44,973 nucleotides of DNA, taken from the NCBI GenBank assembly GCA_947174885.1, contig CAMWKO010000022.1, positions 1 through 44,973 of the forward strand, read 5' to 3'. The stretch's first letter is position 1. Each line of letters starts with the position of its first letter. The DNA is from an uncultured Clostridia bacterium. GTDB lineage: Bacteria; Bacillota; Clostridia; Lachnospirales; Lachnospiraceae. The position numbers were made by a program, and so were the translations under genes. The notes under the pieces were generated by a model. It ran no database searches. It was given only the letters and a program-made list of their open reading frames with translations, and was not told the DNA's origin. Shown piece after piece: positions 17,864 through 26,345 of this stretch.

Positions 17864-20800
17864 ATGAAAAAAGTAAGAAAAATGAAAAACAAAATCCTCA
17901 AAATGAGTATGGCATCTAAAGTATTGTGTGGCGTTTTAGCACTGGTAATGGTAGTCAGTGCAGTTATTTATGGTCTTAGCGGAATAGAAGCTAAGGGTGA
18001 AGCGGCACAGACACTTGCTGATAAGACTTACCTGTCAGATATTGTTGACAGAATTACAGAAGGTAAGCAAAAGTATTTTACAATTCTTGAGATTGTTCCA
18101 TATGCAGGTATGGGCGAATTCAAATACTTTGCAGGTGCGGCAGAGGTAGAAGAGGGGATTTTAAGTAAAAGCAAGTCGGAGCTTCAAAGGTTTTATAATG
18201 AGAACGGAGGCTATGGCAAAAAGAATGAGTGGATAAAGATTAATTCGTACTTTTCTAACTTTGGATATGAAATAAAGTATAATTCATATCAGGACAAATA
18301 TGAAATCAGATGCAGTCGTATTTTTAGCAATAATGTTTTAATAGAGCCATACAGATCATTACTTGAAGGCAAGATTAGAGTAAAAACTGTTGAAGCAAAT
18401 GATTTAACAGAGTCAGATATTGAAGAAGCTGATTTGATTATTCTTACAGCTACTGTTCAGGATAATAGTACAGCAGAAGCTTATAACTACTATACAGGAA
18501 ATGTAAATGCAAATGGTACGGCAGCAAGTACAACAGGTGTGTACAAAAAGAATGGAGATTCGTATGTAGAATTTACAACAACTAATTCTACAACTATTAC
18601 ATATGATTCCTATGAAAAGATTGGTGATACATATGTAAGCCGTGACATTTCGTGGGAAATGGCTAAGAAGCTGTTAGACTATATGGAAAAGGGAAGAGAT
18701 TTACTTGGAACAGGTGTATATACGCAGACACCTGTAATCTTTAGTGCAACTCTTACTGAAGGTGGAATATCAAAGAGCAGTAATATGTATAAGCTTTCGC
18801 TTATTTACAGAATGTTAGAATCAACACAGTATGAGGATTTTATTAATAATCATATGTCAACTGTTGATGCAGCAGGAAATAAGTTTTTGACTTCAACAGG
18901 TATTGAAACAGCAGCTTTCTGCTATGAAACAAATGCGGAGCCAATAACTACAGTTTCTCAGACAACAGAAGAGCCAACAACAACTGTTTCGCAGGAAACA
19001 ACTTCCGAAGATGAAGAAGAAACAAGCGATACAGAAGAAACATCATCAGAAGAAGTAACTTCTGATGAAACAACAGAAGAGATAACTACAACCAGTCCAT
19101 TACCATTAACAAGTATGGTATTTATGAATGAATTTACAAGTCAGGATATTATTGCTGCAAATGTATTGAATCCAAATGAGTGTATTGATACAAACCCAAA
19201 TGCTGCTAAGCGTGTTACAAATGACTATTGGGTTCATAACAATGATGCACGAATGATTCCAAGCAATTTGGCTACAATTATTACTGCAAGTTCATATAAG
19301 GGACTTGAGGAAAGAGGTCTGGCAGGAAAAACAGTAGCAGATATAGTAAGATACCTGCTTGGATGTAAGGACTCATATATACCTAAATATGATTATGGTA
19401 AGATAAAAATTCTTGAGGTAGAGCCATGCAATTCATTTAACTATGATACCTTTGATAAGGTAAAAGCATTAGCTAATAAGATGCAGATAAATACTTCAGG
19501 TTGGACATCTTCAAATTATACGAATTATATTGAGGTAACATCTGTTTCTACAAAGACACTGAACGCTATGACTACAGACCTTATATCTACATATGACATT
19601 ATTCTTATAAGTGATAATGTAGGTATGATGACAACGATGCAGGCAACTGATTCAAACGGAAATACATACAGTAAACCTATCTATAATGACAGACATCTTG
19701 ACGGATATATCTATCTTGCATATGGTGATATAACAAAGCTCTCAAGTACTCTTATGGGCTGGATGCCGTGGGAATACGCCAGATACACAGGAGGATATGG
19801 AGCTGCAGATATGTTTGGAGGAAATAAAATTTCCAATACAGAGGCTAATGCATATATTCTTCGTGTAACAGAGTATCCTACAGCAACAAGATACTCATCA
19901 TATGGCTGGGGTGGTACAGGTTTTGTTAGTGGCGGTTCAGGTGAGATGGATAATCAGAACAGATATAATCAGATATATACACTTAGTGCATCAACAAAAC
20001 GTATCTGGACAGATTATCAGTGGGATACATTATCATCAATTTTTAATAGTGGAGATTTATTAGGTACAATAGATACTGCAGATTATTACCTGAATTTCAA
20101 TGGATATGGAAAAAATACAAATATAGATATGAATACAGTATTCAGTGATAAAATAGGTAATGCAAGATTTAGTGATAATGATATTACAGCCAAGACAATG
20201 AGGGCACTTAAGGATTATGCTGATTCAGGCAAGCTTATGGTATTTGCTGATTCAGTATATGAAAATGATGGTTCAAAGATTTATCCAACCTCTCATTTGG
20301 CAGAGCTTATGAATTATGTAACATCAGCAGGTTCAGATGCAAACTATTTGCGTGAATCAAACCTTGCGGGCTTTATTACACATATTAATGCGATGTCACC
20401 AAAGCTTTCATTTATAACCGTACCTACACCGGTTACATACCAGAATAATTCAAATGGTGACCAGGTAATTAAAATGCCGGATGATTACAATCGTACACTT
20501 CAATATGCATTTACCATTGACGCATATGCAAATACAGAGTACAAGGTTAAGCTTATTATTGATAAAGACGGTAATGGTATTTATGCTGATACGGGTAAAA
20601 TGATAACAGATGATACAAATGAAATCTATAAGACACTGATGGTAAAGACAGATGCTAATGGTCATGCAGATGTAAGCTTTAAAACAGCGTTGGCGGATAA
20701 CCACAATGGTCTTATAGCATATAAGGTTGAAGTTGCACAGATGGATGGTGATAATGAAACGACTCTCCGTTCCTCATATATCGGATATACGGCAGTAAGA

Positions 20801-22474
20801 GCTATGGATGTTCAGGAGGTTAAAGTATTACAGATAGTACCAAGATCACAATACTTTTATGTAAATGCTTCTTTAGCACTTGATATGGCATATCAGTTAA
20901 ATGGTATGGGTAATGCAACGGCAAATAACGGTGTATTTGCTAAGAAGCTTACAGCTGTAAATAATGGATTAGTTGGATATAATATCAATATATATACTAT
21001 GTATACATATGAGTTTGAAAATCAGTTTTCTGTATCTGACCCATATATAAAGGGTCAGGATTATAATACCGCAAAGGATTTTATCAATGCCAACTTCTAT
21101 GATATGGTTATTTTGGGATTTGGTGATATGTATCGTGGTGATGATATTTCAAATGTACATGGTGCCCTTGATTGTATCAATGATTTTATAGACAACGGTA
21201 ATGCAGTTATGTTTGCCCATGATACAATGAGTTTTAATTCCTCATACAATTACGTTCAGATTAAGGGATTATCAAAGAATGCAAATGGTACAATGCAGGG
21301 AAGTTTAGTATCAACAATGCTGAGATTCTCAAAAAATATTATGAACGGAGGCGGAACACAAAATATAGATAATTCCAAGATGTGTACCAGTATTACATTA
21401 TTCCTTAGAAATTCTACAGGTCTTGACAGATATGGAGTAACCTTATCTGTTGATGACAGAGACGGAAAGGATAAGCCTGTATATGCTAACGGATTACAGA
21501 TGAGTTATACATCACAATCAGCCGATGGTAAATATTATGTAGAAGAATTACAGGGCTTTAGTGACTGGATACTTTTAAGACAGGGACTTATAAGAACATA
21601 TAGAAACACTAATAATCAGAATGGCTGGTATTTGGTAAATACGTTTAATGATCCAAATTATACTATTTTCAATTCAAATAATAATAACTTTTTCGACCCG
21701 TGTCTGACGACCGTTGTTGATAAAGTAAATGAGGGACAGGTAACAATGTTTCCATACAGGATGAATGATAGAGTATCAATCTCAACTACACATCCACAGT
21801 ATTATCAGCTTGATATGGAGGATGATGACCTGGTTGTATGGTATACATTGGCATCTTATAACAATTCAGGATATTTGCACTCTACAAGAAAAGATGCCCA
21901 GAACAACTACTATATTTACTCAAAGGGTAATGTTACATATACAGGTGCAGGACATCAGGATATTACAAGTCCTGAAGAACTGAAGCTATTTGTTAATACA
22001 ATTATTAAGGCTATTGATTCAGGTAACGCATCACCGGAGGTAGTAGTTACAAATGGTGCATTAGGCAGTGGTATTTACAATATCTATGCAAGTATGGGAG
22101 AGGCTTATGTGCTTAGGTTTAAGGCTACTGATCAGGATTTAACAACACTTGAAACAGCCGACGGAAATCTTGATAATGTTGGTGTATTTGAAACAGGTCG
22201 TGTTATTTGGGATAGAAATGGTGATGGTGTATATGATGAGGGCTATGATGTAGTTATGGAATCATATTCAAGAAACGGAAATAAGCTTTATAACGATATA
22301 GTTAATACTATTAATATCGGAACCTGTCCGGCACTTGCATCATACCAGGGAGAAATTACCGGACAGATTATTGCAGACGGTACTTACTTTATTATCGAAG
22401 CAACAGATATGTACGGAGCAACAGGTACTGCAAGAGCAAAACTTACAACAAGAGATTTATTTGAAATTGATTAA
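17864..22474 (+). CDS. Giant pilus-locus surface protein (PilY1-position, DUF5057-like)
   Basis: The 1536 residues begin with a basic tail and one hydrophobic segment (about 18-38), a signal peptide or anchor. There is no prepilin site. Three segments look alike. Each starts with a VLEIxP-type strand (75-79, 516-521, 988-993), later has a DxIIL-type strand (190-194, 578-581, 1080-1084), then a buried strand ending in F-A (about 290-296, 790-795, 1113-1120). This suggests three ThuA/amidotransferase-like alpha/beta folds. A Thr/Glu/Ser-rich linker spans 359-412. Calcium-loop-like motifs are DKDGNG (900) and DRNGDG (1450). I associate it with family DUF5057 from memory. Its place resembles pilY1, so a tip adhesin is inferred. 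Confidence 0.65.
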   Translation: MKKVRKMKNKILKMSMASKVLCGVLALVMVVSAVIYGLSGIEAKGEAAQTLADKTYLSDIVDRITEGKQKYFTILEIVPYAGMGEFKYFAGAAEVEEGILSKSKSELQRFYNENGGYGKKNEWIKINSYFSNFGYEIKYNSYQDKYEIRCSRIFSNNVLIEPYRSLLEGKIRVKTVEANDLTESDIEEADLIILTATVQDNSTAEAYNYYTGNVNANGTAASTTGVYKKNGDSYVEFTTTNSTTITYDSYEKIGDTYVSRDISWEMAKKLLDYMEKGRDLLGTGVYTQTPVIFSATLTEGGISKSSNMYKLSLIYRMLESTQYEDFINNHMSTVDAAGNKFLTSTGIETAAFCYETNAEPITTVSQTTEEPTTTVSQETTSEDEEETSDTEETSSEEVTSDETTEEITTTSPLPLTSMVFMNEFTSQDIIAANVLNPNECIDTNPNAAKRVTNDYWVHNNDARMIPSNLATIITASSYKGLEERGLAGKTVADIVRYLLGCKDSYIPKYDYGKIKILEVEPCNSFNYDTFDKVKALANKMQINTSGWTSSNYTNYIEVTSVSTKTLNAMTTDLISTYDIILISDNVGMMTTMQATDSNGNTYSKPIYNDRHLDGYIYLAYGDITKLSSTLMGWMPWEYARYTGGYGAADMFGGNKISNTEANAYILRVTEYPTATRYSSYGWGGTGFVSGGSGEMDNQNRYNQIYTLSASTKRIWTDYQWDTLSSIFNSGDLLGTIDTADYYLNFNGYGKNTNIDMNTVFSDKIGNARFSDNDITAKTMRALKDYADSGKLMVFADSVYENDGSKIYPTSHLAELMNYVTSAGSDANYLRESNLAGFITHINAMSPKLSFITVPTPVTYQNNSNGDQVIKMPDDYNRTLQYAFTIDAYANTEYKVKLIIDKDGNGIYADTGKMITDDTNEIYKTLMVKTDANGHADVSFKTALADNHNGLIAYKVEVAQMDGDNETTLRSSYIGYTAVRAMDVQEVKVLQIVPRSQYFYVNASLALDMAYQLNGMGNATANNGVFAKKLTAVNNGLVGYNINIYTMYTYEFENQFSVSDPYIKGQDYNTAKDFINANFYDMVILGFGDMYRGDDISNVHGALDCINDFIDNGNAVMFAHDTMSFNSSYNYVQIKGLSKNANGTMQGSLVSTMLRFSKNIMNGGGTQNIDNSKMCTSITLFLRNSTGLDRYGVTLSVDDRDGKDKPVYANGLQMSYTSQSADGKYYVEELQGFSDWILLRQGLIRTYRNTNNQNGWYLVNTFNDPNYTIFNSNNNNFFDPCLTTVVDKVNEGQVTMFPYRMNDRVSISTTHPQYYQLDMEDDDLVVWYTLASYNNSGYLHSTRKDAQNNYYIYSKGNVTYTGAGHQDITSPEELKLFVNTIIKAIDSGNASPEVVVTNGALGSGIYNIYASMGEAYVLRFKATDQDLTTLETADGNLDNVGVFETGRVIWDRNGDGVYDEGYDVVMESYSRNGNKLYNDIVNTINIGTCPALASYQGEITGQIIADGTYFIIEATDMYGATGTARAKLTTRDLFEID

Positions 22475-22534
22475 TTGAGTAATAAGATAATGAAACGGAT
22501 TCCTGAATGACAGGTTATAGGAAATTCAGCTATT

Positions 22535-22575
22535 AAAAGAGTGTCCCGGTTGTTTTATGACCGGGACACTCTTTT
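22535..22575 (+). terminator. Strong terminator of the pilus operon
   Basis: AAAAGAGTGTCCCGGT (22535-22550) pairs perfectly over 16 bases with its complement at 22560-22575, around a 9-base loop, and ends in TTTT. The A-tract on the left arm makes it potentially bidirectional. Confidence 0.9.
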
Positions 22576-22583
22576 AATTCATG

Positions 22584-22621
22584 ACAATAGAAAACTCGCA
22601 AAGCGTGTTTTCTATTGTTTT
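22584..22621 (+). terminator. Second hairpin, terminator-like, with AAA loop
   Basis: ACAATAGAAAAC (22584-22595) pairs with GTTTTCTATTGT (22607-22618). Inside, CGC-AAA-GCG adds three pairs after one T-T mismatch. TTTT follows the stem. The C-AAA-G loop resembles the family B loop at 26156-26160, so it may be a member of that repeat group as well as a backup terminator. Confidence 0.6.
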
Positions 22622-22666
22622 GTAATATTAAAATATATTTATATGGAAACTCAATGGAATAAATCC

Positions 22667-22736
22667 AGAGTTTCCGTATTTTTATTTTGAGGCTCATAAG
22701 GTTTATAATCCTCAAAATAAAAAATACGGAGACTCT
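22667..22736. repeat. Family A palindromic repeat, complete copy
   Basis: The arms at 22667-22692 and 22710-22736 are complementary except for one mismatch and one extra base, with a 17-base loop. The left arm starts AGAGTTTCCGTATTTTT and ends in TTTTGAGG. Related half copies lie at 1-54, 24377-24430 and 44886-44905, and a diverged full copy at 28213-28290. No open frame and no target duplication is evident. Confidence 0.75.
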
Positions 22737-22825
22737 AGAATAAATATATTGCAAAAAATTACAAAAAAAACTAAAAATTAAATAAAAAATCTATAAATTT
22801 TTATTCTTTAATTTTTTTTTAAAAG

Positions 22826-22834
22826 TGCTATAAT
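22826..22834 (+). promoter_or_regulatory. Extended -10 promoter of the permease gene
   Basis: TGCTATAAT at 22826-22834 is an extended -10 box. The sequence 17 bases upstream is T-rich with no clear -35. The leader to the ATG would be about 38 bases and contains AGGAGG at 22865-22870. Confidence 0.55.
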
Positions 22835-22878
22835 TTTAGAGAAAAATGTCTAAAAAGATATAACAGGAGGATAAAAAA

Positions 22879-24240
22879 ATGACTATACCACAGATTTTAG
22901 CAGTCATTATTTTTGCCGCAATGTTTATACTTATTGTAATGGATAAAATAGAAAGACAATATGTTACATTAGTATGTGGATTGCTGACAATAGTTTTAGT
23001 GTTTGGTATTGCTATGAGAGATATGCATGCAATACTTGAAACATTAAATATAAGAAGTATTTTTACGTTGGATTTTTGGTACGCAGCGGGAGAGGCAAGC
23101 GAATCTTCTTCAGGTATTAACTGGGCGACTATCATATTTATTGCAGGTATGATGGTAATGGTTGAAGGAATGGCAAAGGCAGGATTTTTCAGATGGTTAT
23201 GTATGTGTCTTGCAAAGCTTGTAAATTATAGAACTATACCATTGTTTATTACATTTATGGTTATGTCGGCAGTGCTTTCAATGTTTATTGACAGTATAAC
23301 AGTAATTTTATTCCTGGCAGCAGTTACTGTTGAGCTTGCAAAGCTTTTGAAGTTCAATCCTATTCCAATGATTTTATCAGAAATATTCTGTGCAAATCTG
23401 GGTGGTTCTGCGACAATGTGTGGTGACCCACCAAATATAATTATCGGTACATCACTTGGATATTCATTTGCAGATTTTCTTACGAATACAGGATTAATAG
23501 CAGGTATCAGCTTAATATTAATTATAGTTTATTTTTATATTGTATATAGAAAAGAGCTTACTTCTAATGAAGGTAAGGCTATTGACCCTAAGAATCTTCC
23601 TAAACCTAAGGAAGCTATTACATCAAAAAAGGATTTTGCAGTCAGCAGTATTATATTTGGCTGTGCGGTTATTATGCTTATAACACATGCACAGACAGGT
23701 CTTACGGTTGCATTTATAGGTGCAGTAGTAGCGATAGTTACACTTGTTACGGCAGGGAAAGGTGCTGTGTCAATCCTTAAAAAGGTGGACTATAAGACAT
23801 TAATATTCTTTATAGGATTGTTTATGGTTGTAGGAGGTCTTGAGCAGACCGGTATTCTGGAGATTATTGCTTCATTTATCGGTAAGGTAAGCGGTGGTAA
23901 TATTATGGTTATGGTAGCTATTATTATATGGATATCAGCCTTTGCAAGTGCATTTGTAGACAATATTCCATTTGCAGCTACGATGATTCCAGTTATTAAG
24001 AGTCTTTCAGCTACAACAGGTGTTTCACTTGATATTCTTGCATGGACATTATCTATGGGTACGGATATTGGCGGAAGTGCAACTCCTATTGGTGCATCAG
24101 CTAATGTTGTAGGTACATCAGTTGCAGCTAAAAACGGTTATATGATAGGCTGGGGAAAATATTGTAAAACAGCAGTTCCGGCCACTATTATTGTAATTAC
24201 AGTATCTATGGTAGCAATTTTCCTGCGCTACTGCATGTAA
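22879..24240 (+). CDS. ArsB/NhaD/SLC13-type membrane transporter
   Basis: This 453-residue integral membrane protein has about eleven hydrophobic segments. It shows two related re-entrant motifs: GGSATMCGDPPNIIIGTSLG (about 174-193) and GGSATPIGASANVVGTS (about 397-413). Such inverted Gly/Ser/Asn/Pro hairpins are typical of the ion transporter superfamily that includes ArsB, NhaD and SLC13 carriers. The substrate cannot be deduced: sodium/proton exchange, dicarboxylate uptake and oxyanion export are all possible. No arsR or arsA neighbour supports an arsenic role. It is a single-gene unit with its own promoter and a hairpin after its stop. Confidence 0.85.
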   Translation: MTIPQILAVIIFAAMFILIVMDKIERQYVTLVCGLLTIVLVFGIAMRDMHAILETLNIRSIFTLDFWYAAGEASESSSGINWATIIFIAGMMVMVEGMAKAGFFRWLCMCLAKLVNYRTIPLFITFMVMSAVLSMFIDSITVILFLAAVTVELAKLLKFNPIPMILSEIFCANLGGSATMCGDPPNIIIGTSLGYSFADFLTNTGLIAGISLILIIVYFYIVYRKELTSNEGKAIDPKNLPKPKEAITSKKDFAVSSIIFGCAVIMLITHAQTGLTVAFIGAVVAIVTLVTAGKGAVSILKKVDYKTLIFFIGLFMVVGGLEQTGILEIIASFIGKVSGGNIMVMVAIIIWISAFASAFVDNIPFAATMIPVIKSLSATTGVSLDILAWTLSMGTDIGGSATPIGASANVVGTSVAAKNGYMIGWGKYCKTAVPATIIVITVSMVAIFLRYCM

Positions 24241-24281
24241 TATGAGTTTTAAATATCTCTCAGCTTGCGCTATGCTGTAAG

Positions 24282-24314
24282 ATGCTTACATCATTATGAT
24301 GATGTAAGCATTTT
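24282..24314 (+). terminator. Probable terminator of the permease gene
   Basis: ATGCTTACATCA (24282-24293) pairs with TGATGTAAGCAT (24300-24311) around TTATGA and is followed by TTT. The T-run is short but the 12-pair stem is perfect. Confidence 0.6.
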
Positions 24315-24366
24315 GCCCAAAAAGTTTCAAATGAAAGTGAACTTTCATCTGCAACTTTTTGGGCAA
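24313..24366. repeat. Long perfect palindrome with symmetric internal loop
   Basis: TTGCCCAAAAAGTT (24313-24326) pairs with its exact complement at 24353-24366. Inside, ATGAAAGT (24331-24338) pairs with ACTTTCAT (24341-24348) over a 2-base loop, leaving a 4+4 internal loop. The 22 pairs are uninterrupted by mismatch. It directly abuts the TTGCC-ttt-GGCAA mini-hairpin of the family A half copy. Confidence 0.7.
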
Positions 24367-24376
24367 GATGTCTATG

Positions 24377-24430
24377 TTGCCTTTGGCAACATGACTTTTT
24401 GAAGATAAAAATAAAAATACTGAAACTCTA
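24377..24430. repeat. Family A palindromic repeat, right half
   Basis: Bases 24378-24430 align with 1-54 with only a few differences and one length change. The unit is a mini-hairpin, GACTTTTTGAA, and the AT-rich arm ending GAAACTCTA. Confidence 0.7.
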
Positions 24431-24559
24431 AGAGTAAGTTAAGATAGAATTTATACAGTATTTGGTGTATTATTATATTAAAGGTTTAAGCAGGAATACA
24501 TAAAAGCAGGAGTAAATACTAATATAAGGAACAATTATAATAATAAAGGAGGAGCTACA

Positions 24560-25153
24560 TTGGAAAAACAGCTTATTATTTCAGTAGGACGTGAGTTCGG
24601 AAGCGGTGGACACGCTATAGCAGAGATGCTTGCAAATGATTTGGGCATTAAATTATATGACAGAAATATGCTTGATGAAATTGCAAAAGAGAAGAATGTA
24701 GATGCGGCAAGCTTTGACAGTTTTGATGAGAAACCTAAGAAAACTCTATTTTCAAGGAGAGTTCGTGAATTCTCAAGTTCAATGGAGGAAAATCTTGCAA
24801 ATCTCCAGTTTGAATATATTAGAAAGAAAGCAGATTCAGGTGAATCCTTTGTAATCGTTGGAAGATGTGCAGAAAATGTACTAAAGGATCGAGAGGGTAT
24901 GATTTCTATATTTATTCTTGGTGACAAAGCTGAGAAACAGAAAAGAGTCATGGAAAAATACAATCTTAGCGCTGATGAGGCTTTATTTAAAATGTTCCGT
25001 CATGATAAGAACAGAAAGCATTATCACAACAGTTATTCTTCCGGTAAATGGGGCGATTCAAGAAGCTATGATTTGTGTATTAATAGTAGCAGGCTGGGAT
25101 TGGAGGAAACAAAAGAGGTTATAAAAGAATATATATTAAAAAGAATTAAATAG
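24560..25153 (+). CDS. Cytidylate-kinase-like nucleoside monophosphate kinase family protein
   Basis: The 197-residue cytoplasmic protein starts with ISVGREFGSGGHAIAEMLA, a P-loop variant (GREFGSGG) typical of the cytidylate-kinase-like family found in clostridia beside true Cmk. It continues with DRNMLDEIA, VIVGRCAENVL, and a basic region, HDKNRKHYHNSYSSGKWG, that could be the lid. True CMP kinase activity is uncertain, because the canonical Cmk motif is GPSGSGKST. The start is TTG at 24560: AAAGGAGGAG lies just upstream and no in-frame ATG precedes the P-loop. It is a single-gene unit ended by the hairpin at 25230-25271. Confidence 0.8.
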   Translation: MEKQLIISVGREFGSGGHAIAEMLANDLGIKLYDRNMLDEIAKEKNVDAASFDSFDEKPKKTLFSRRVREFSSSMEENLANLQFEYIRKKADSGESFVIVGRCAENVLKDREGMISIFILGDKAEKQKRVMEKYNLSADEALFKMFRHDKNRKHYHNSYSSGKWGDSRSYDLCINSSRLGLEETKEVIKEYILKRIK

Positions 25154-25229
25154 TAGTATTATATACAGTATTCTATTCCTAATATAAGCTTTTCTAAGTG
25201 TTTTGTATTATGGAATACAGGATTGACAT

Positions 25230-25271
25230 AATCGGTGCAAATTTCTGTCTTTAGATTATTTTGCACCGATT
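25230..25271. terminator. Hairpin between the convergent kinase-like and YdcF-like genes
   Basis: AATCGGTGCAAA (25230-25241) pairs with TTTGCACCGATT (25260-25271) over 12 bases, with an 18-base loop. It lies between the ends of two convergent genes. There is no strong T-run, so termination is probable but not certain. Confidence 0.6.
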
Positions 25272-25332
25272 ACACTATTATGTCTGAAATTGGTGACACA
25301 CAGACAAAACTCGAAGAAAACTCTCTAATGTC

Positions 25333-26094
25333 TTATAAAAACCACTGATACATAATACCAAAAAGCTCTCTTACATAATAAGTAGGAAGCAGCCACCATG
25401 CGGTACCGGCAGGAATTGAGTGATAGGTAAGATTTAATGCCGCTGCAATATTTCCTGCTCTATAAAGATGAAATTCATTTGTAACTATTGCAACAGATGA
25501 ATTTAATCCGTATTCATCTATAATTTCTTTTGAGAACATAAGATTTTCCCTGGTAGAGGTGGATTTGTCCTCCTTATATAGTCTTTGAGGGTCAATACCT
25601 TTATCTACAAGATATCGGTACATACACTCTGCTTCTGAGATATCTTCTCCAGAGCCTTTTCCACCGGATAGAATACATACAGATTTGTCGTTATCTGTTA
25701 GGAACTCATAAGCAGCCTCCAGTCTTTCGACCAGCATAAGTGATGCATTTTCTCCCTTAACCTTACATCCCAGTACAATAACCGTATCTCCATTAGACGG
25801 AGTGTTAAAGTTTGCAGATATCATAAGAAATGTTTCAATTATTACAAATATGGTACATATAATAATTACAACTCCAGATATAATCAGAATAATTCTGGAA
25901 GGTATTTTTGACCAGAGCATTACAATAAATTGATTAATATGCTTAAAGAAGCAGCTGTATAGCAGTAACACAGAAAATATAAGTATACCGGAAGCATTTC
26001 CGATATTTAATATTCTGCCTGTAAATAAAGGAAGTGAAAACCATGCAATTCCAAGTATGCTTATAATTGATAAAACTATTCTAAATATAATCAT
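25333..26094 (-). CDS. YdcF/SanA/ElyC-like (DUF218) membrane protein
   Basis: The protein has four hydrophobic segments in the first ~100 residues. A DUF218 domain follows with VIVLGCKVKG, CILSGGKGSGEDISEA, STSTRENLMFSKEII and VAIVTNEFHLYRA. These are the conserved acidic and basic residues of the YdcF/ElyC family, some members of which affect cell envelope biogenesis. The substrate is unknown. ATG at 26094 gives 253 residues. A TTG two codons upstream (26100) is also possible. The best ribosome binding site, AGAAAGG near 26130, is too far from either, so the start is uncertain. It is the only minus-strand gene between the window start and the rubrerythrin. Confidence 0.75.
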   Translation of the reverse strand: MIIFRIVLSIISILGIAWFSLPLFTGRILNIGNASGILIFSVLLLYSCFFKHINQFIVMLWSKIPSRIILIISGVVIIICTIFVIIETFLMISANFNTPSNGDTVIVLGCKVKGENASLMLVERLEAAYEFLTDNDKSVCILSGGKGSGEDISEAECMYRYLVDKGIDPQRLYKEDKSTSTRENLMFSKEIIDEYGLNSSVAIVTNEFHLYRAGNIAAALNLTYHSIPAGTAWWLLPTYYVRELFGIMYQWFL

Positions 26095-26144
26095 TGTCAA
26101 ATTAAAAATATTAAAATAATATTATATCCTTTCTATATGAAATA

Positions 26145-26214
26145 CCATAAAATCACAAAGTGATTTTATGGGTCAAGTGCGTAACACTTGTGATTACTCA
26201 CGAAGCATTATACC
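26145..26214 (+). repeat. Family B structured repeat, copy 2
   Basis: CCATAAAATCAC (26145-26156) and GTGATTTTATGG (26160-26171) form a perfect 12-pair stem with an AAA loop. Next, GTGCGTAA (26177-26184) can pair with TTACTCAC (26194-26201). Alternatively, CAAGTG (26174-26179) can pair with CACTTG (26185-26190). The tail AGCATTATACCA matches copy 1. It lies between the divergent ydcF-like and SGNH genes, upstream of the latter's promoter. Confidence 0.65.
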
Positions 26215-26282
26215 ACAAAAGAGTTATTAAAAAACAATTATAATTTTTCAGGTTTTTGTCTTTTTTTGGAGATTTATAATAT

Positions 26283-26311
26283 TTGACATATGTTTTAGAT
26301 TGTAGTAAACT
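26283..26311 (+). promoter_or_regulatory. Predicted sigma-A promoter of the SGNH hydrolase gene
   Basis: TTGACA (26283-26288) and TAAACT (26306-26311) are 17 bases apart. The leader is short, about 28 bases, and contains AAGAGGG. Confidence 0.6.
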
Positions 26312-26345
26312 GCAAAAAAATACATGTTAAAAGAGGGTGAATGGA

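Larger units (their letters stand above)
22475..22878. other. Intergenic region after the pilus operon
   Basis: This 404-base gap contains two consecutive hairpins (22535-22618), a complete family A palindrome (22667-22736) preceded by an isolated arm end (ATGGAAACTCA at about 22643), a long A/T-rich stretch, and an extended -10 promoter at 22826-22834. No coding frame is supported. Confidence 0.6.
24241..24559. other. Hairpin-rich intergenic region with family A half copy
   Basis: This 319-base gap holds three consecutive hairpins (24282-24311, 24313-24366, 24376-24392) and a family A right half to 24430. An AT-rich stretch then leads to a strong ribosome binding site for the next gene. A -10-like TATTAT lies near 24466 without a convincing -35. 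No coding frame is supported. Confidence 0.5.

Noticed and set aside
17864-22474. von Willebrand A or beta-propeller domain as in PilY1
   Set aside because: No DxSxS MIDAS motif or propeller repeat was found. Only position, size and calcium-like loops resemble PilY1.
22879-24240. Arsenite efflux gene arsB
   Set aside because: The fold family fits, but no arsR, arsC or arsA is nearby and SLC13/NhaD carriers share the same motifs.
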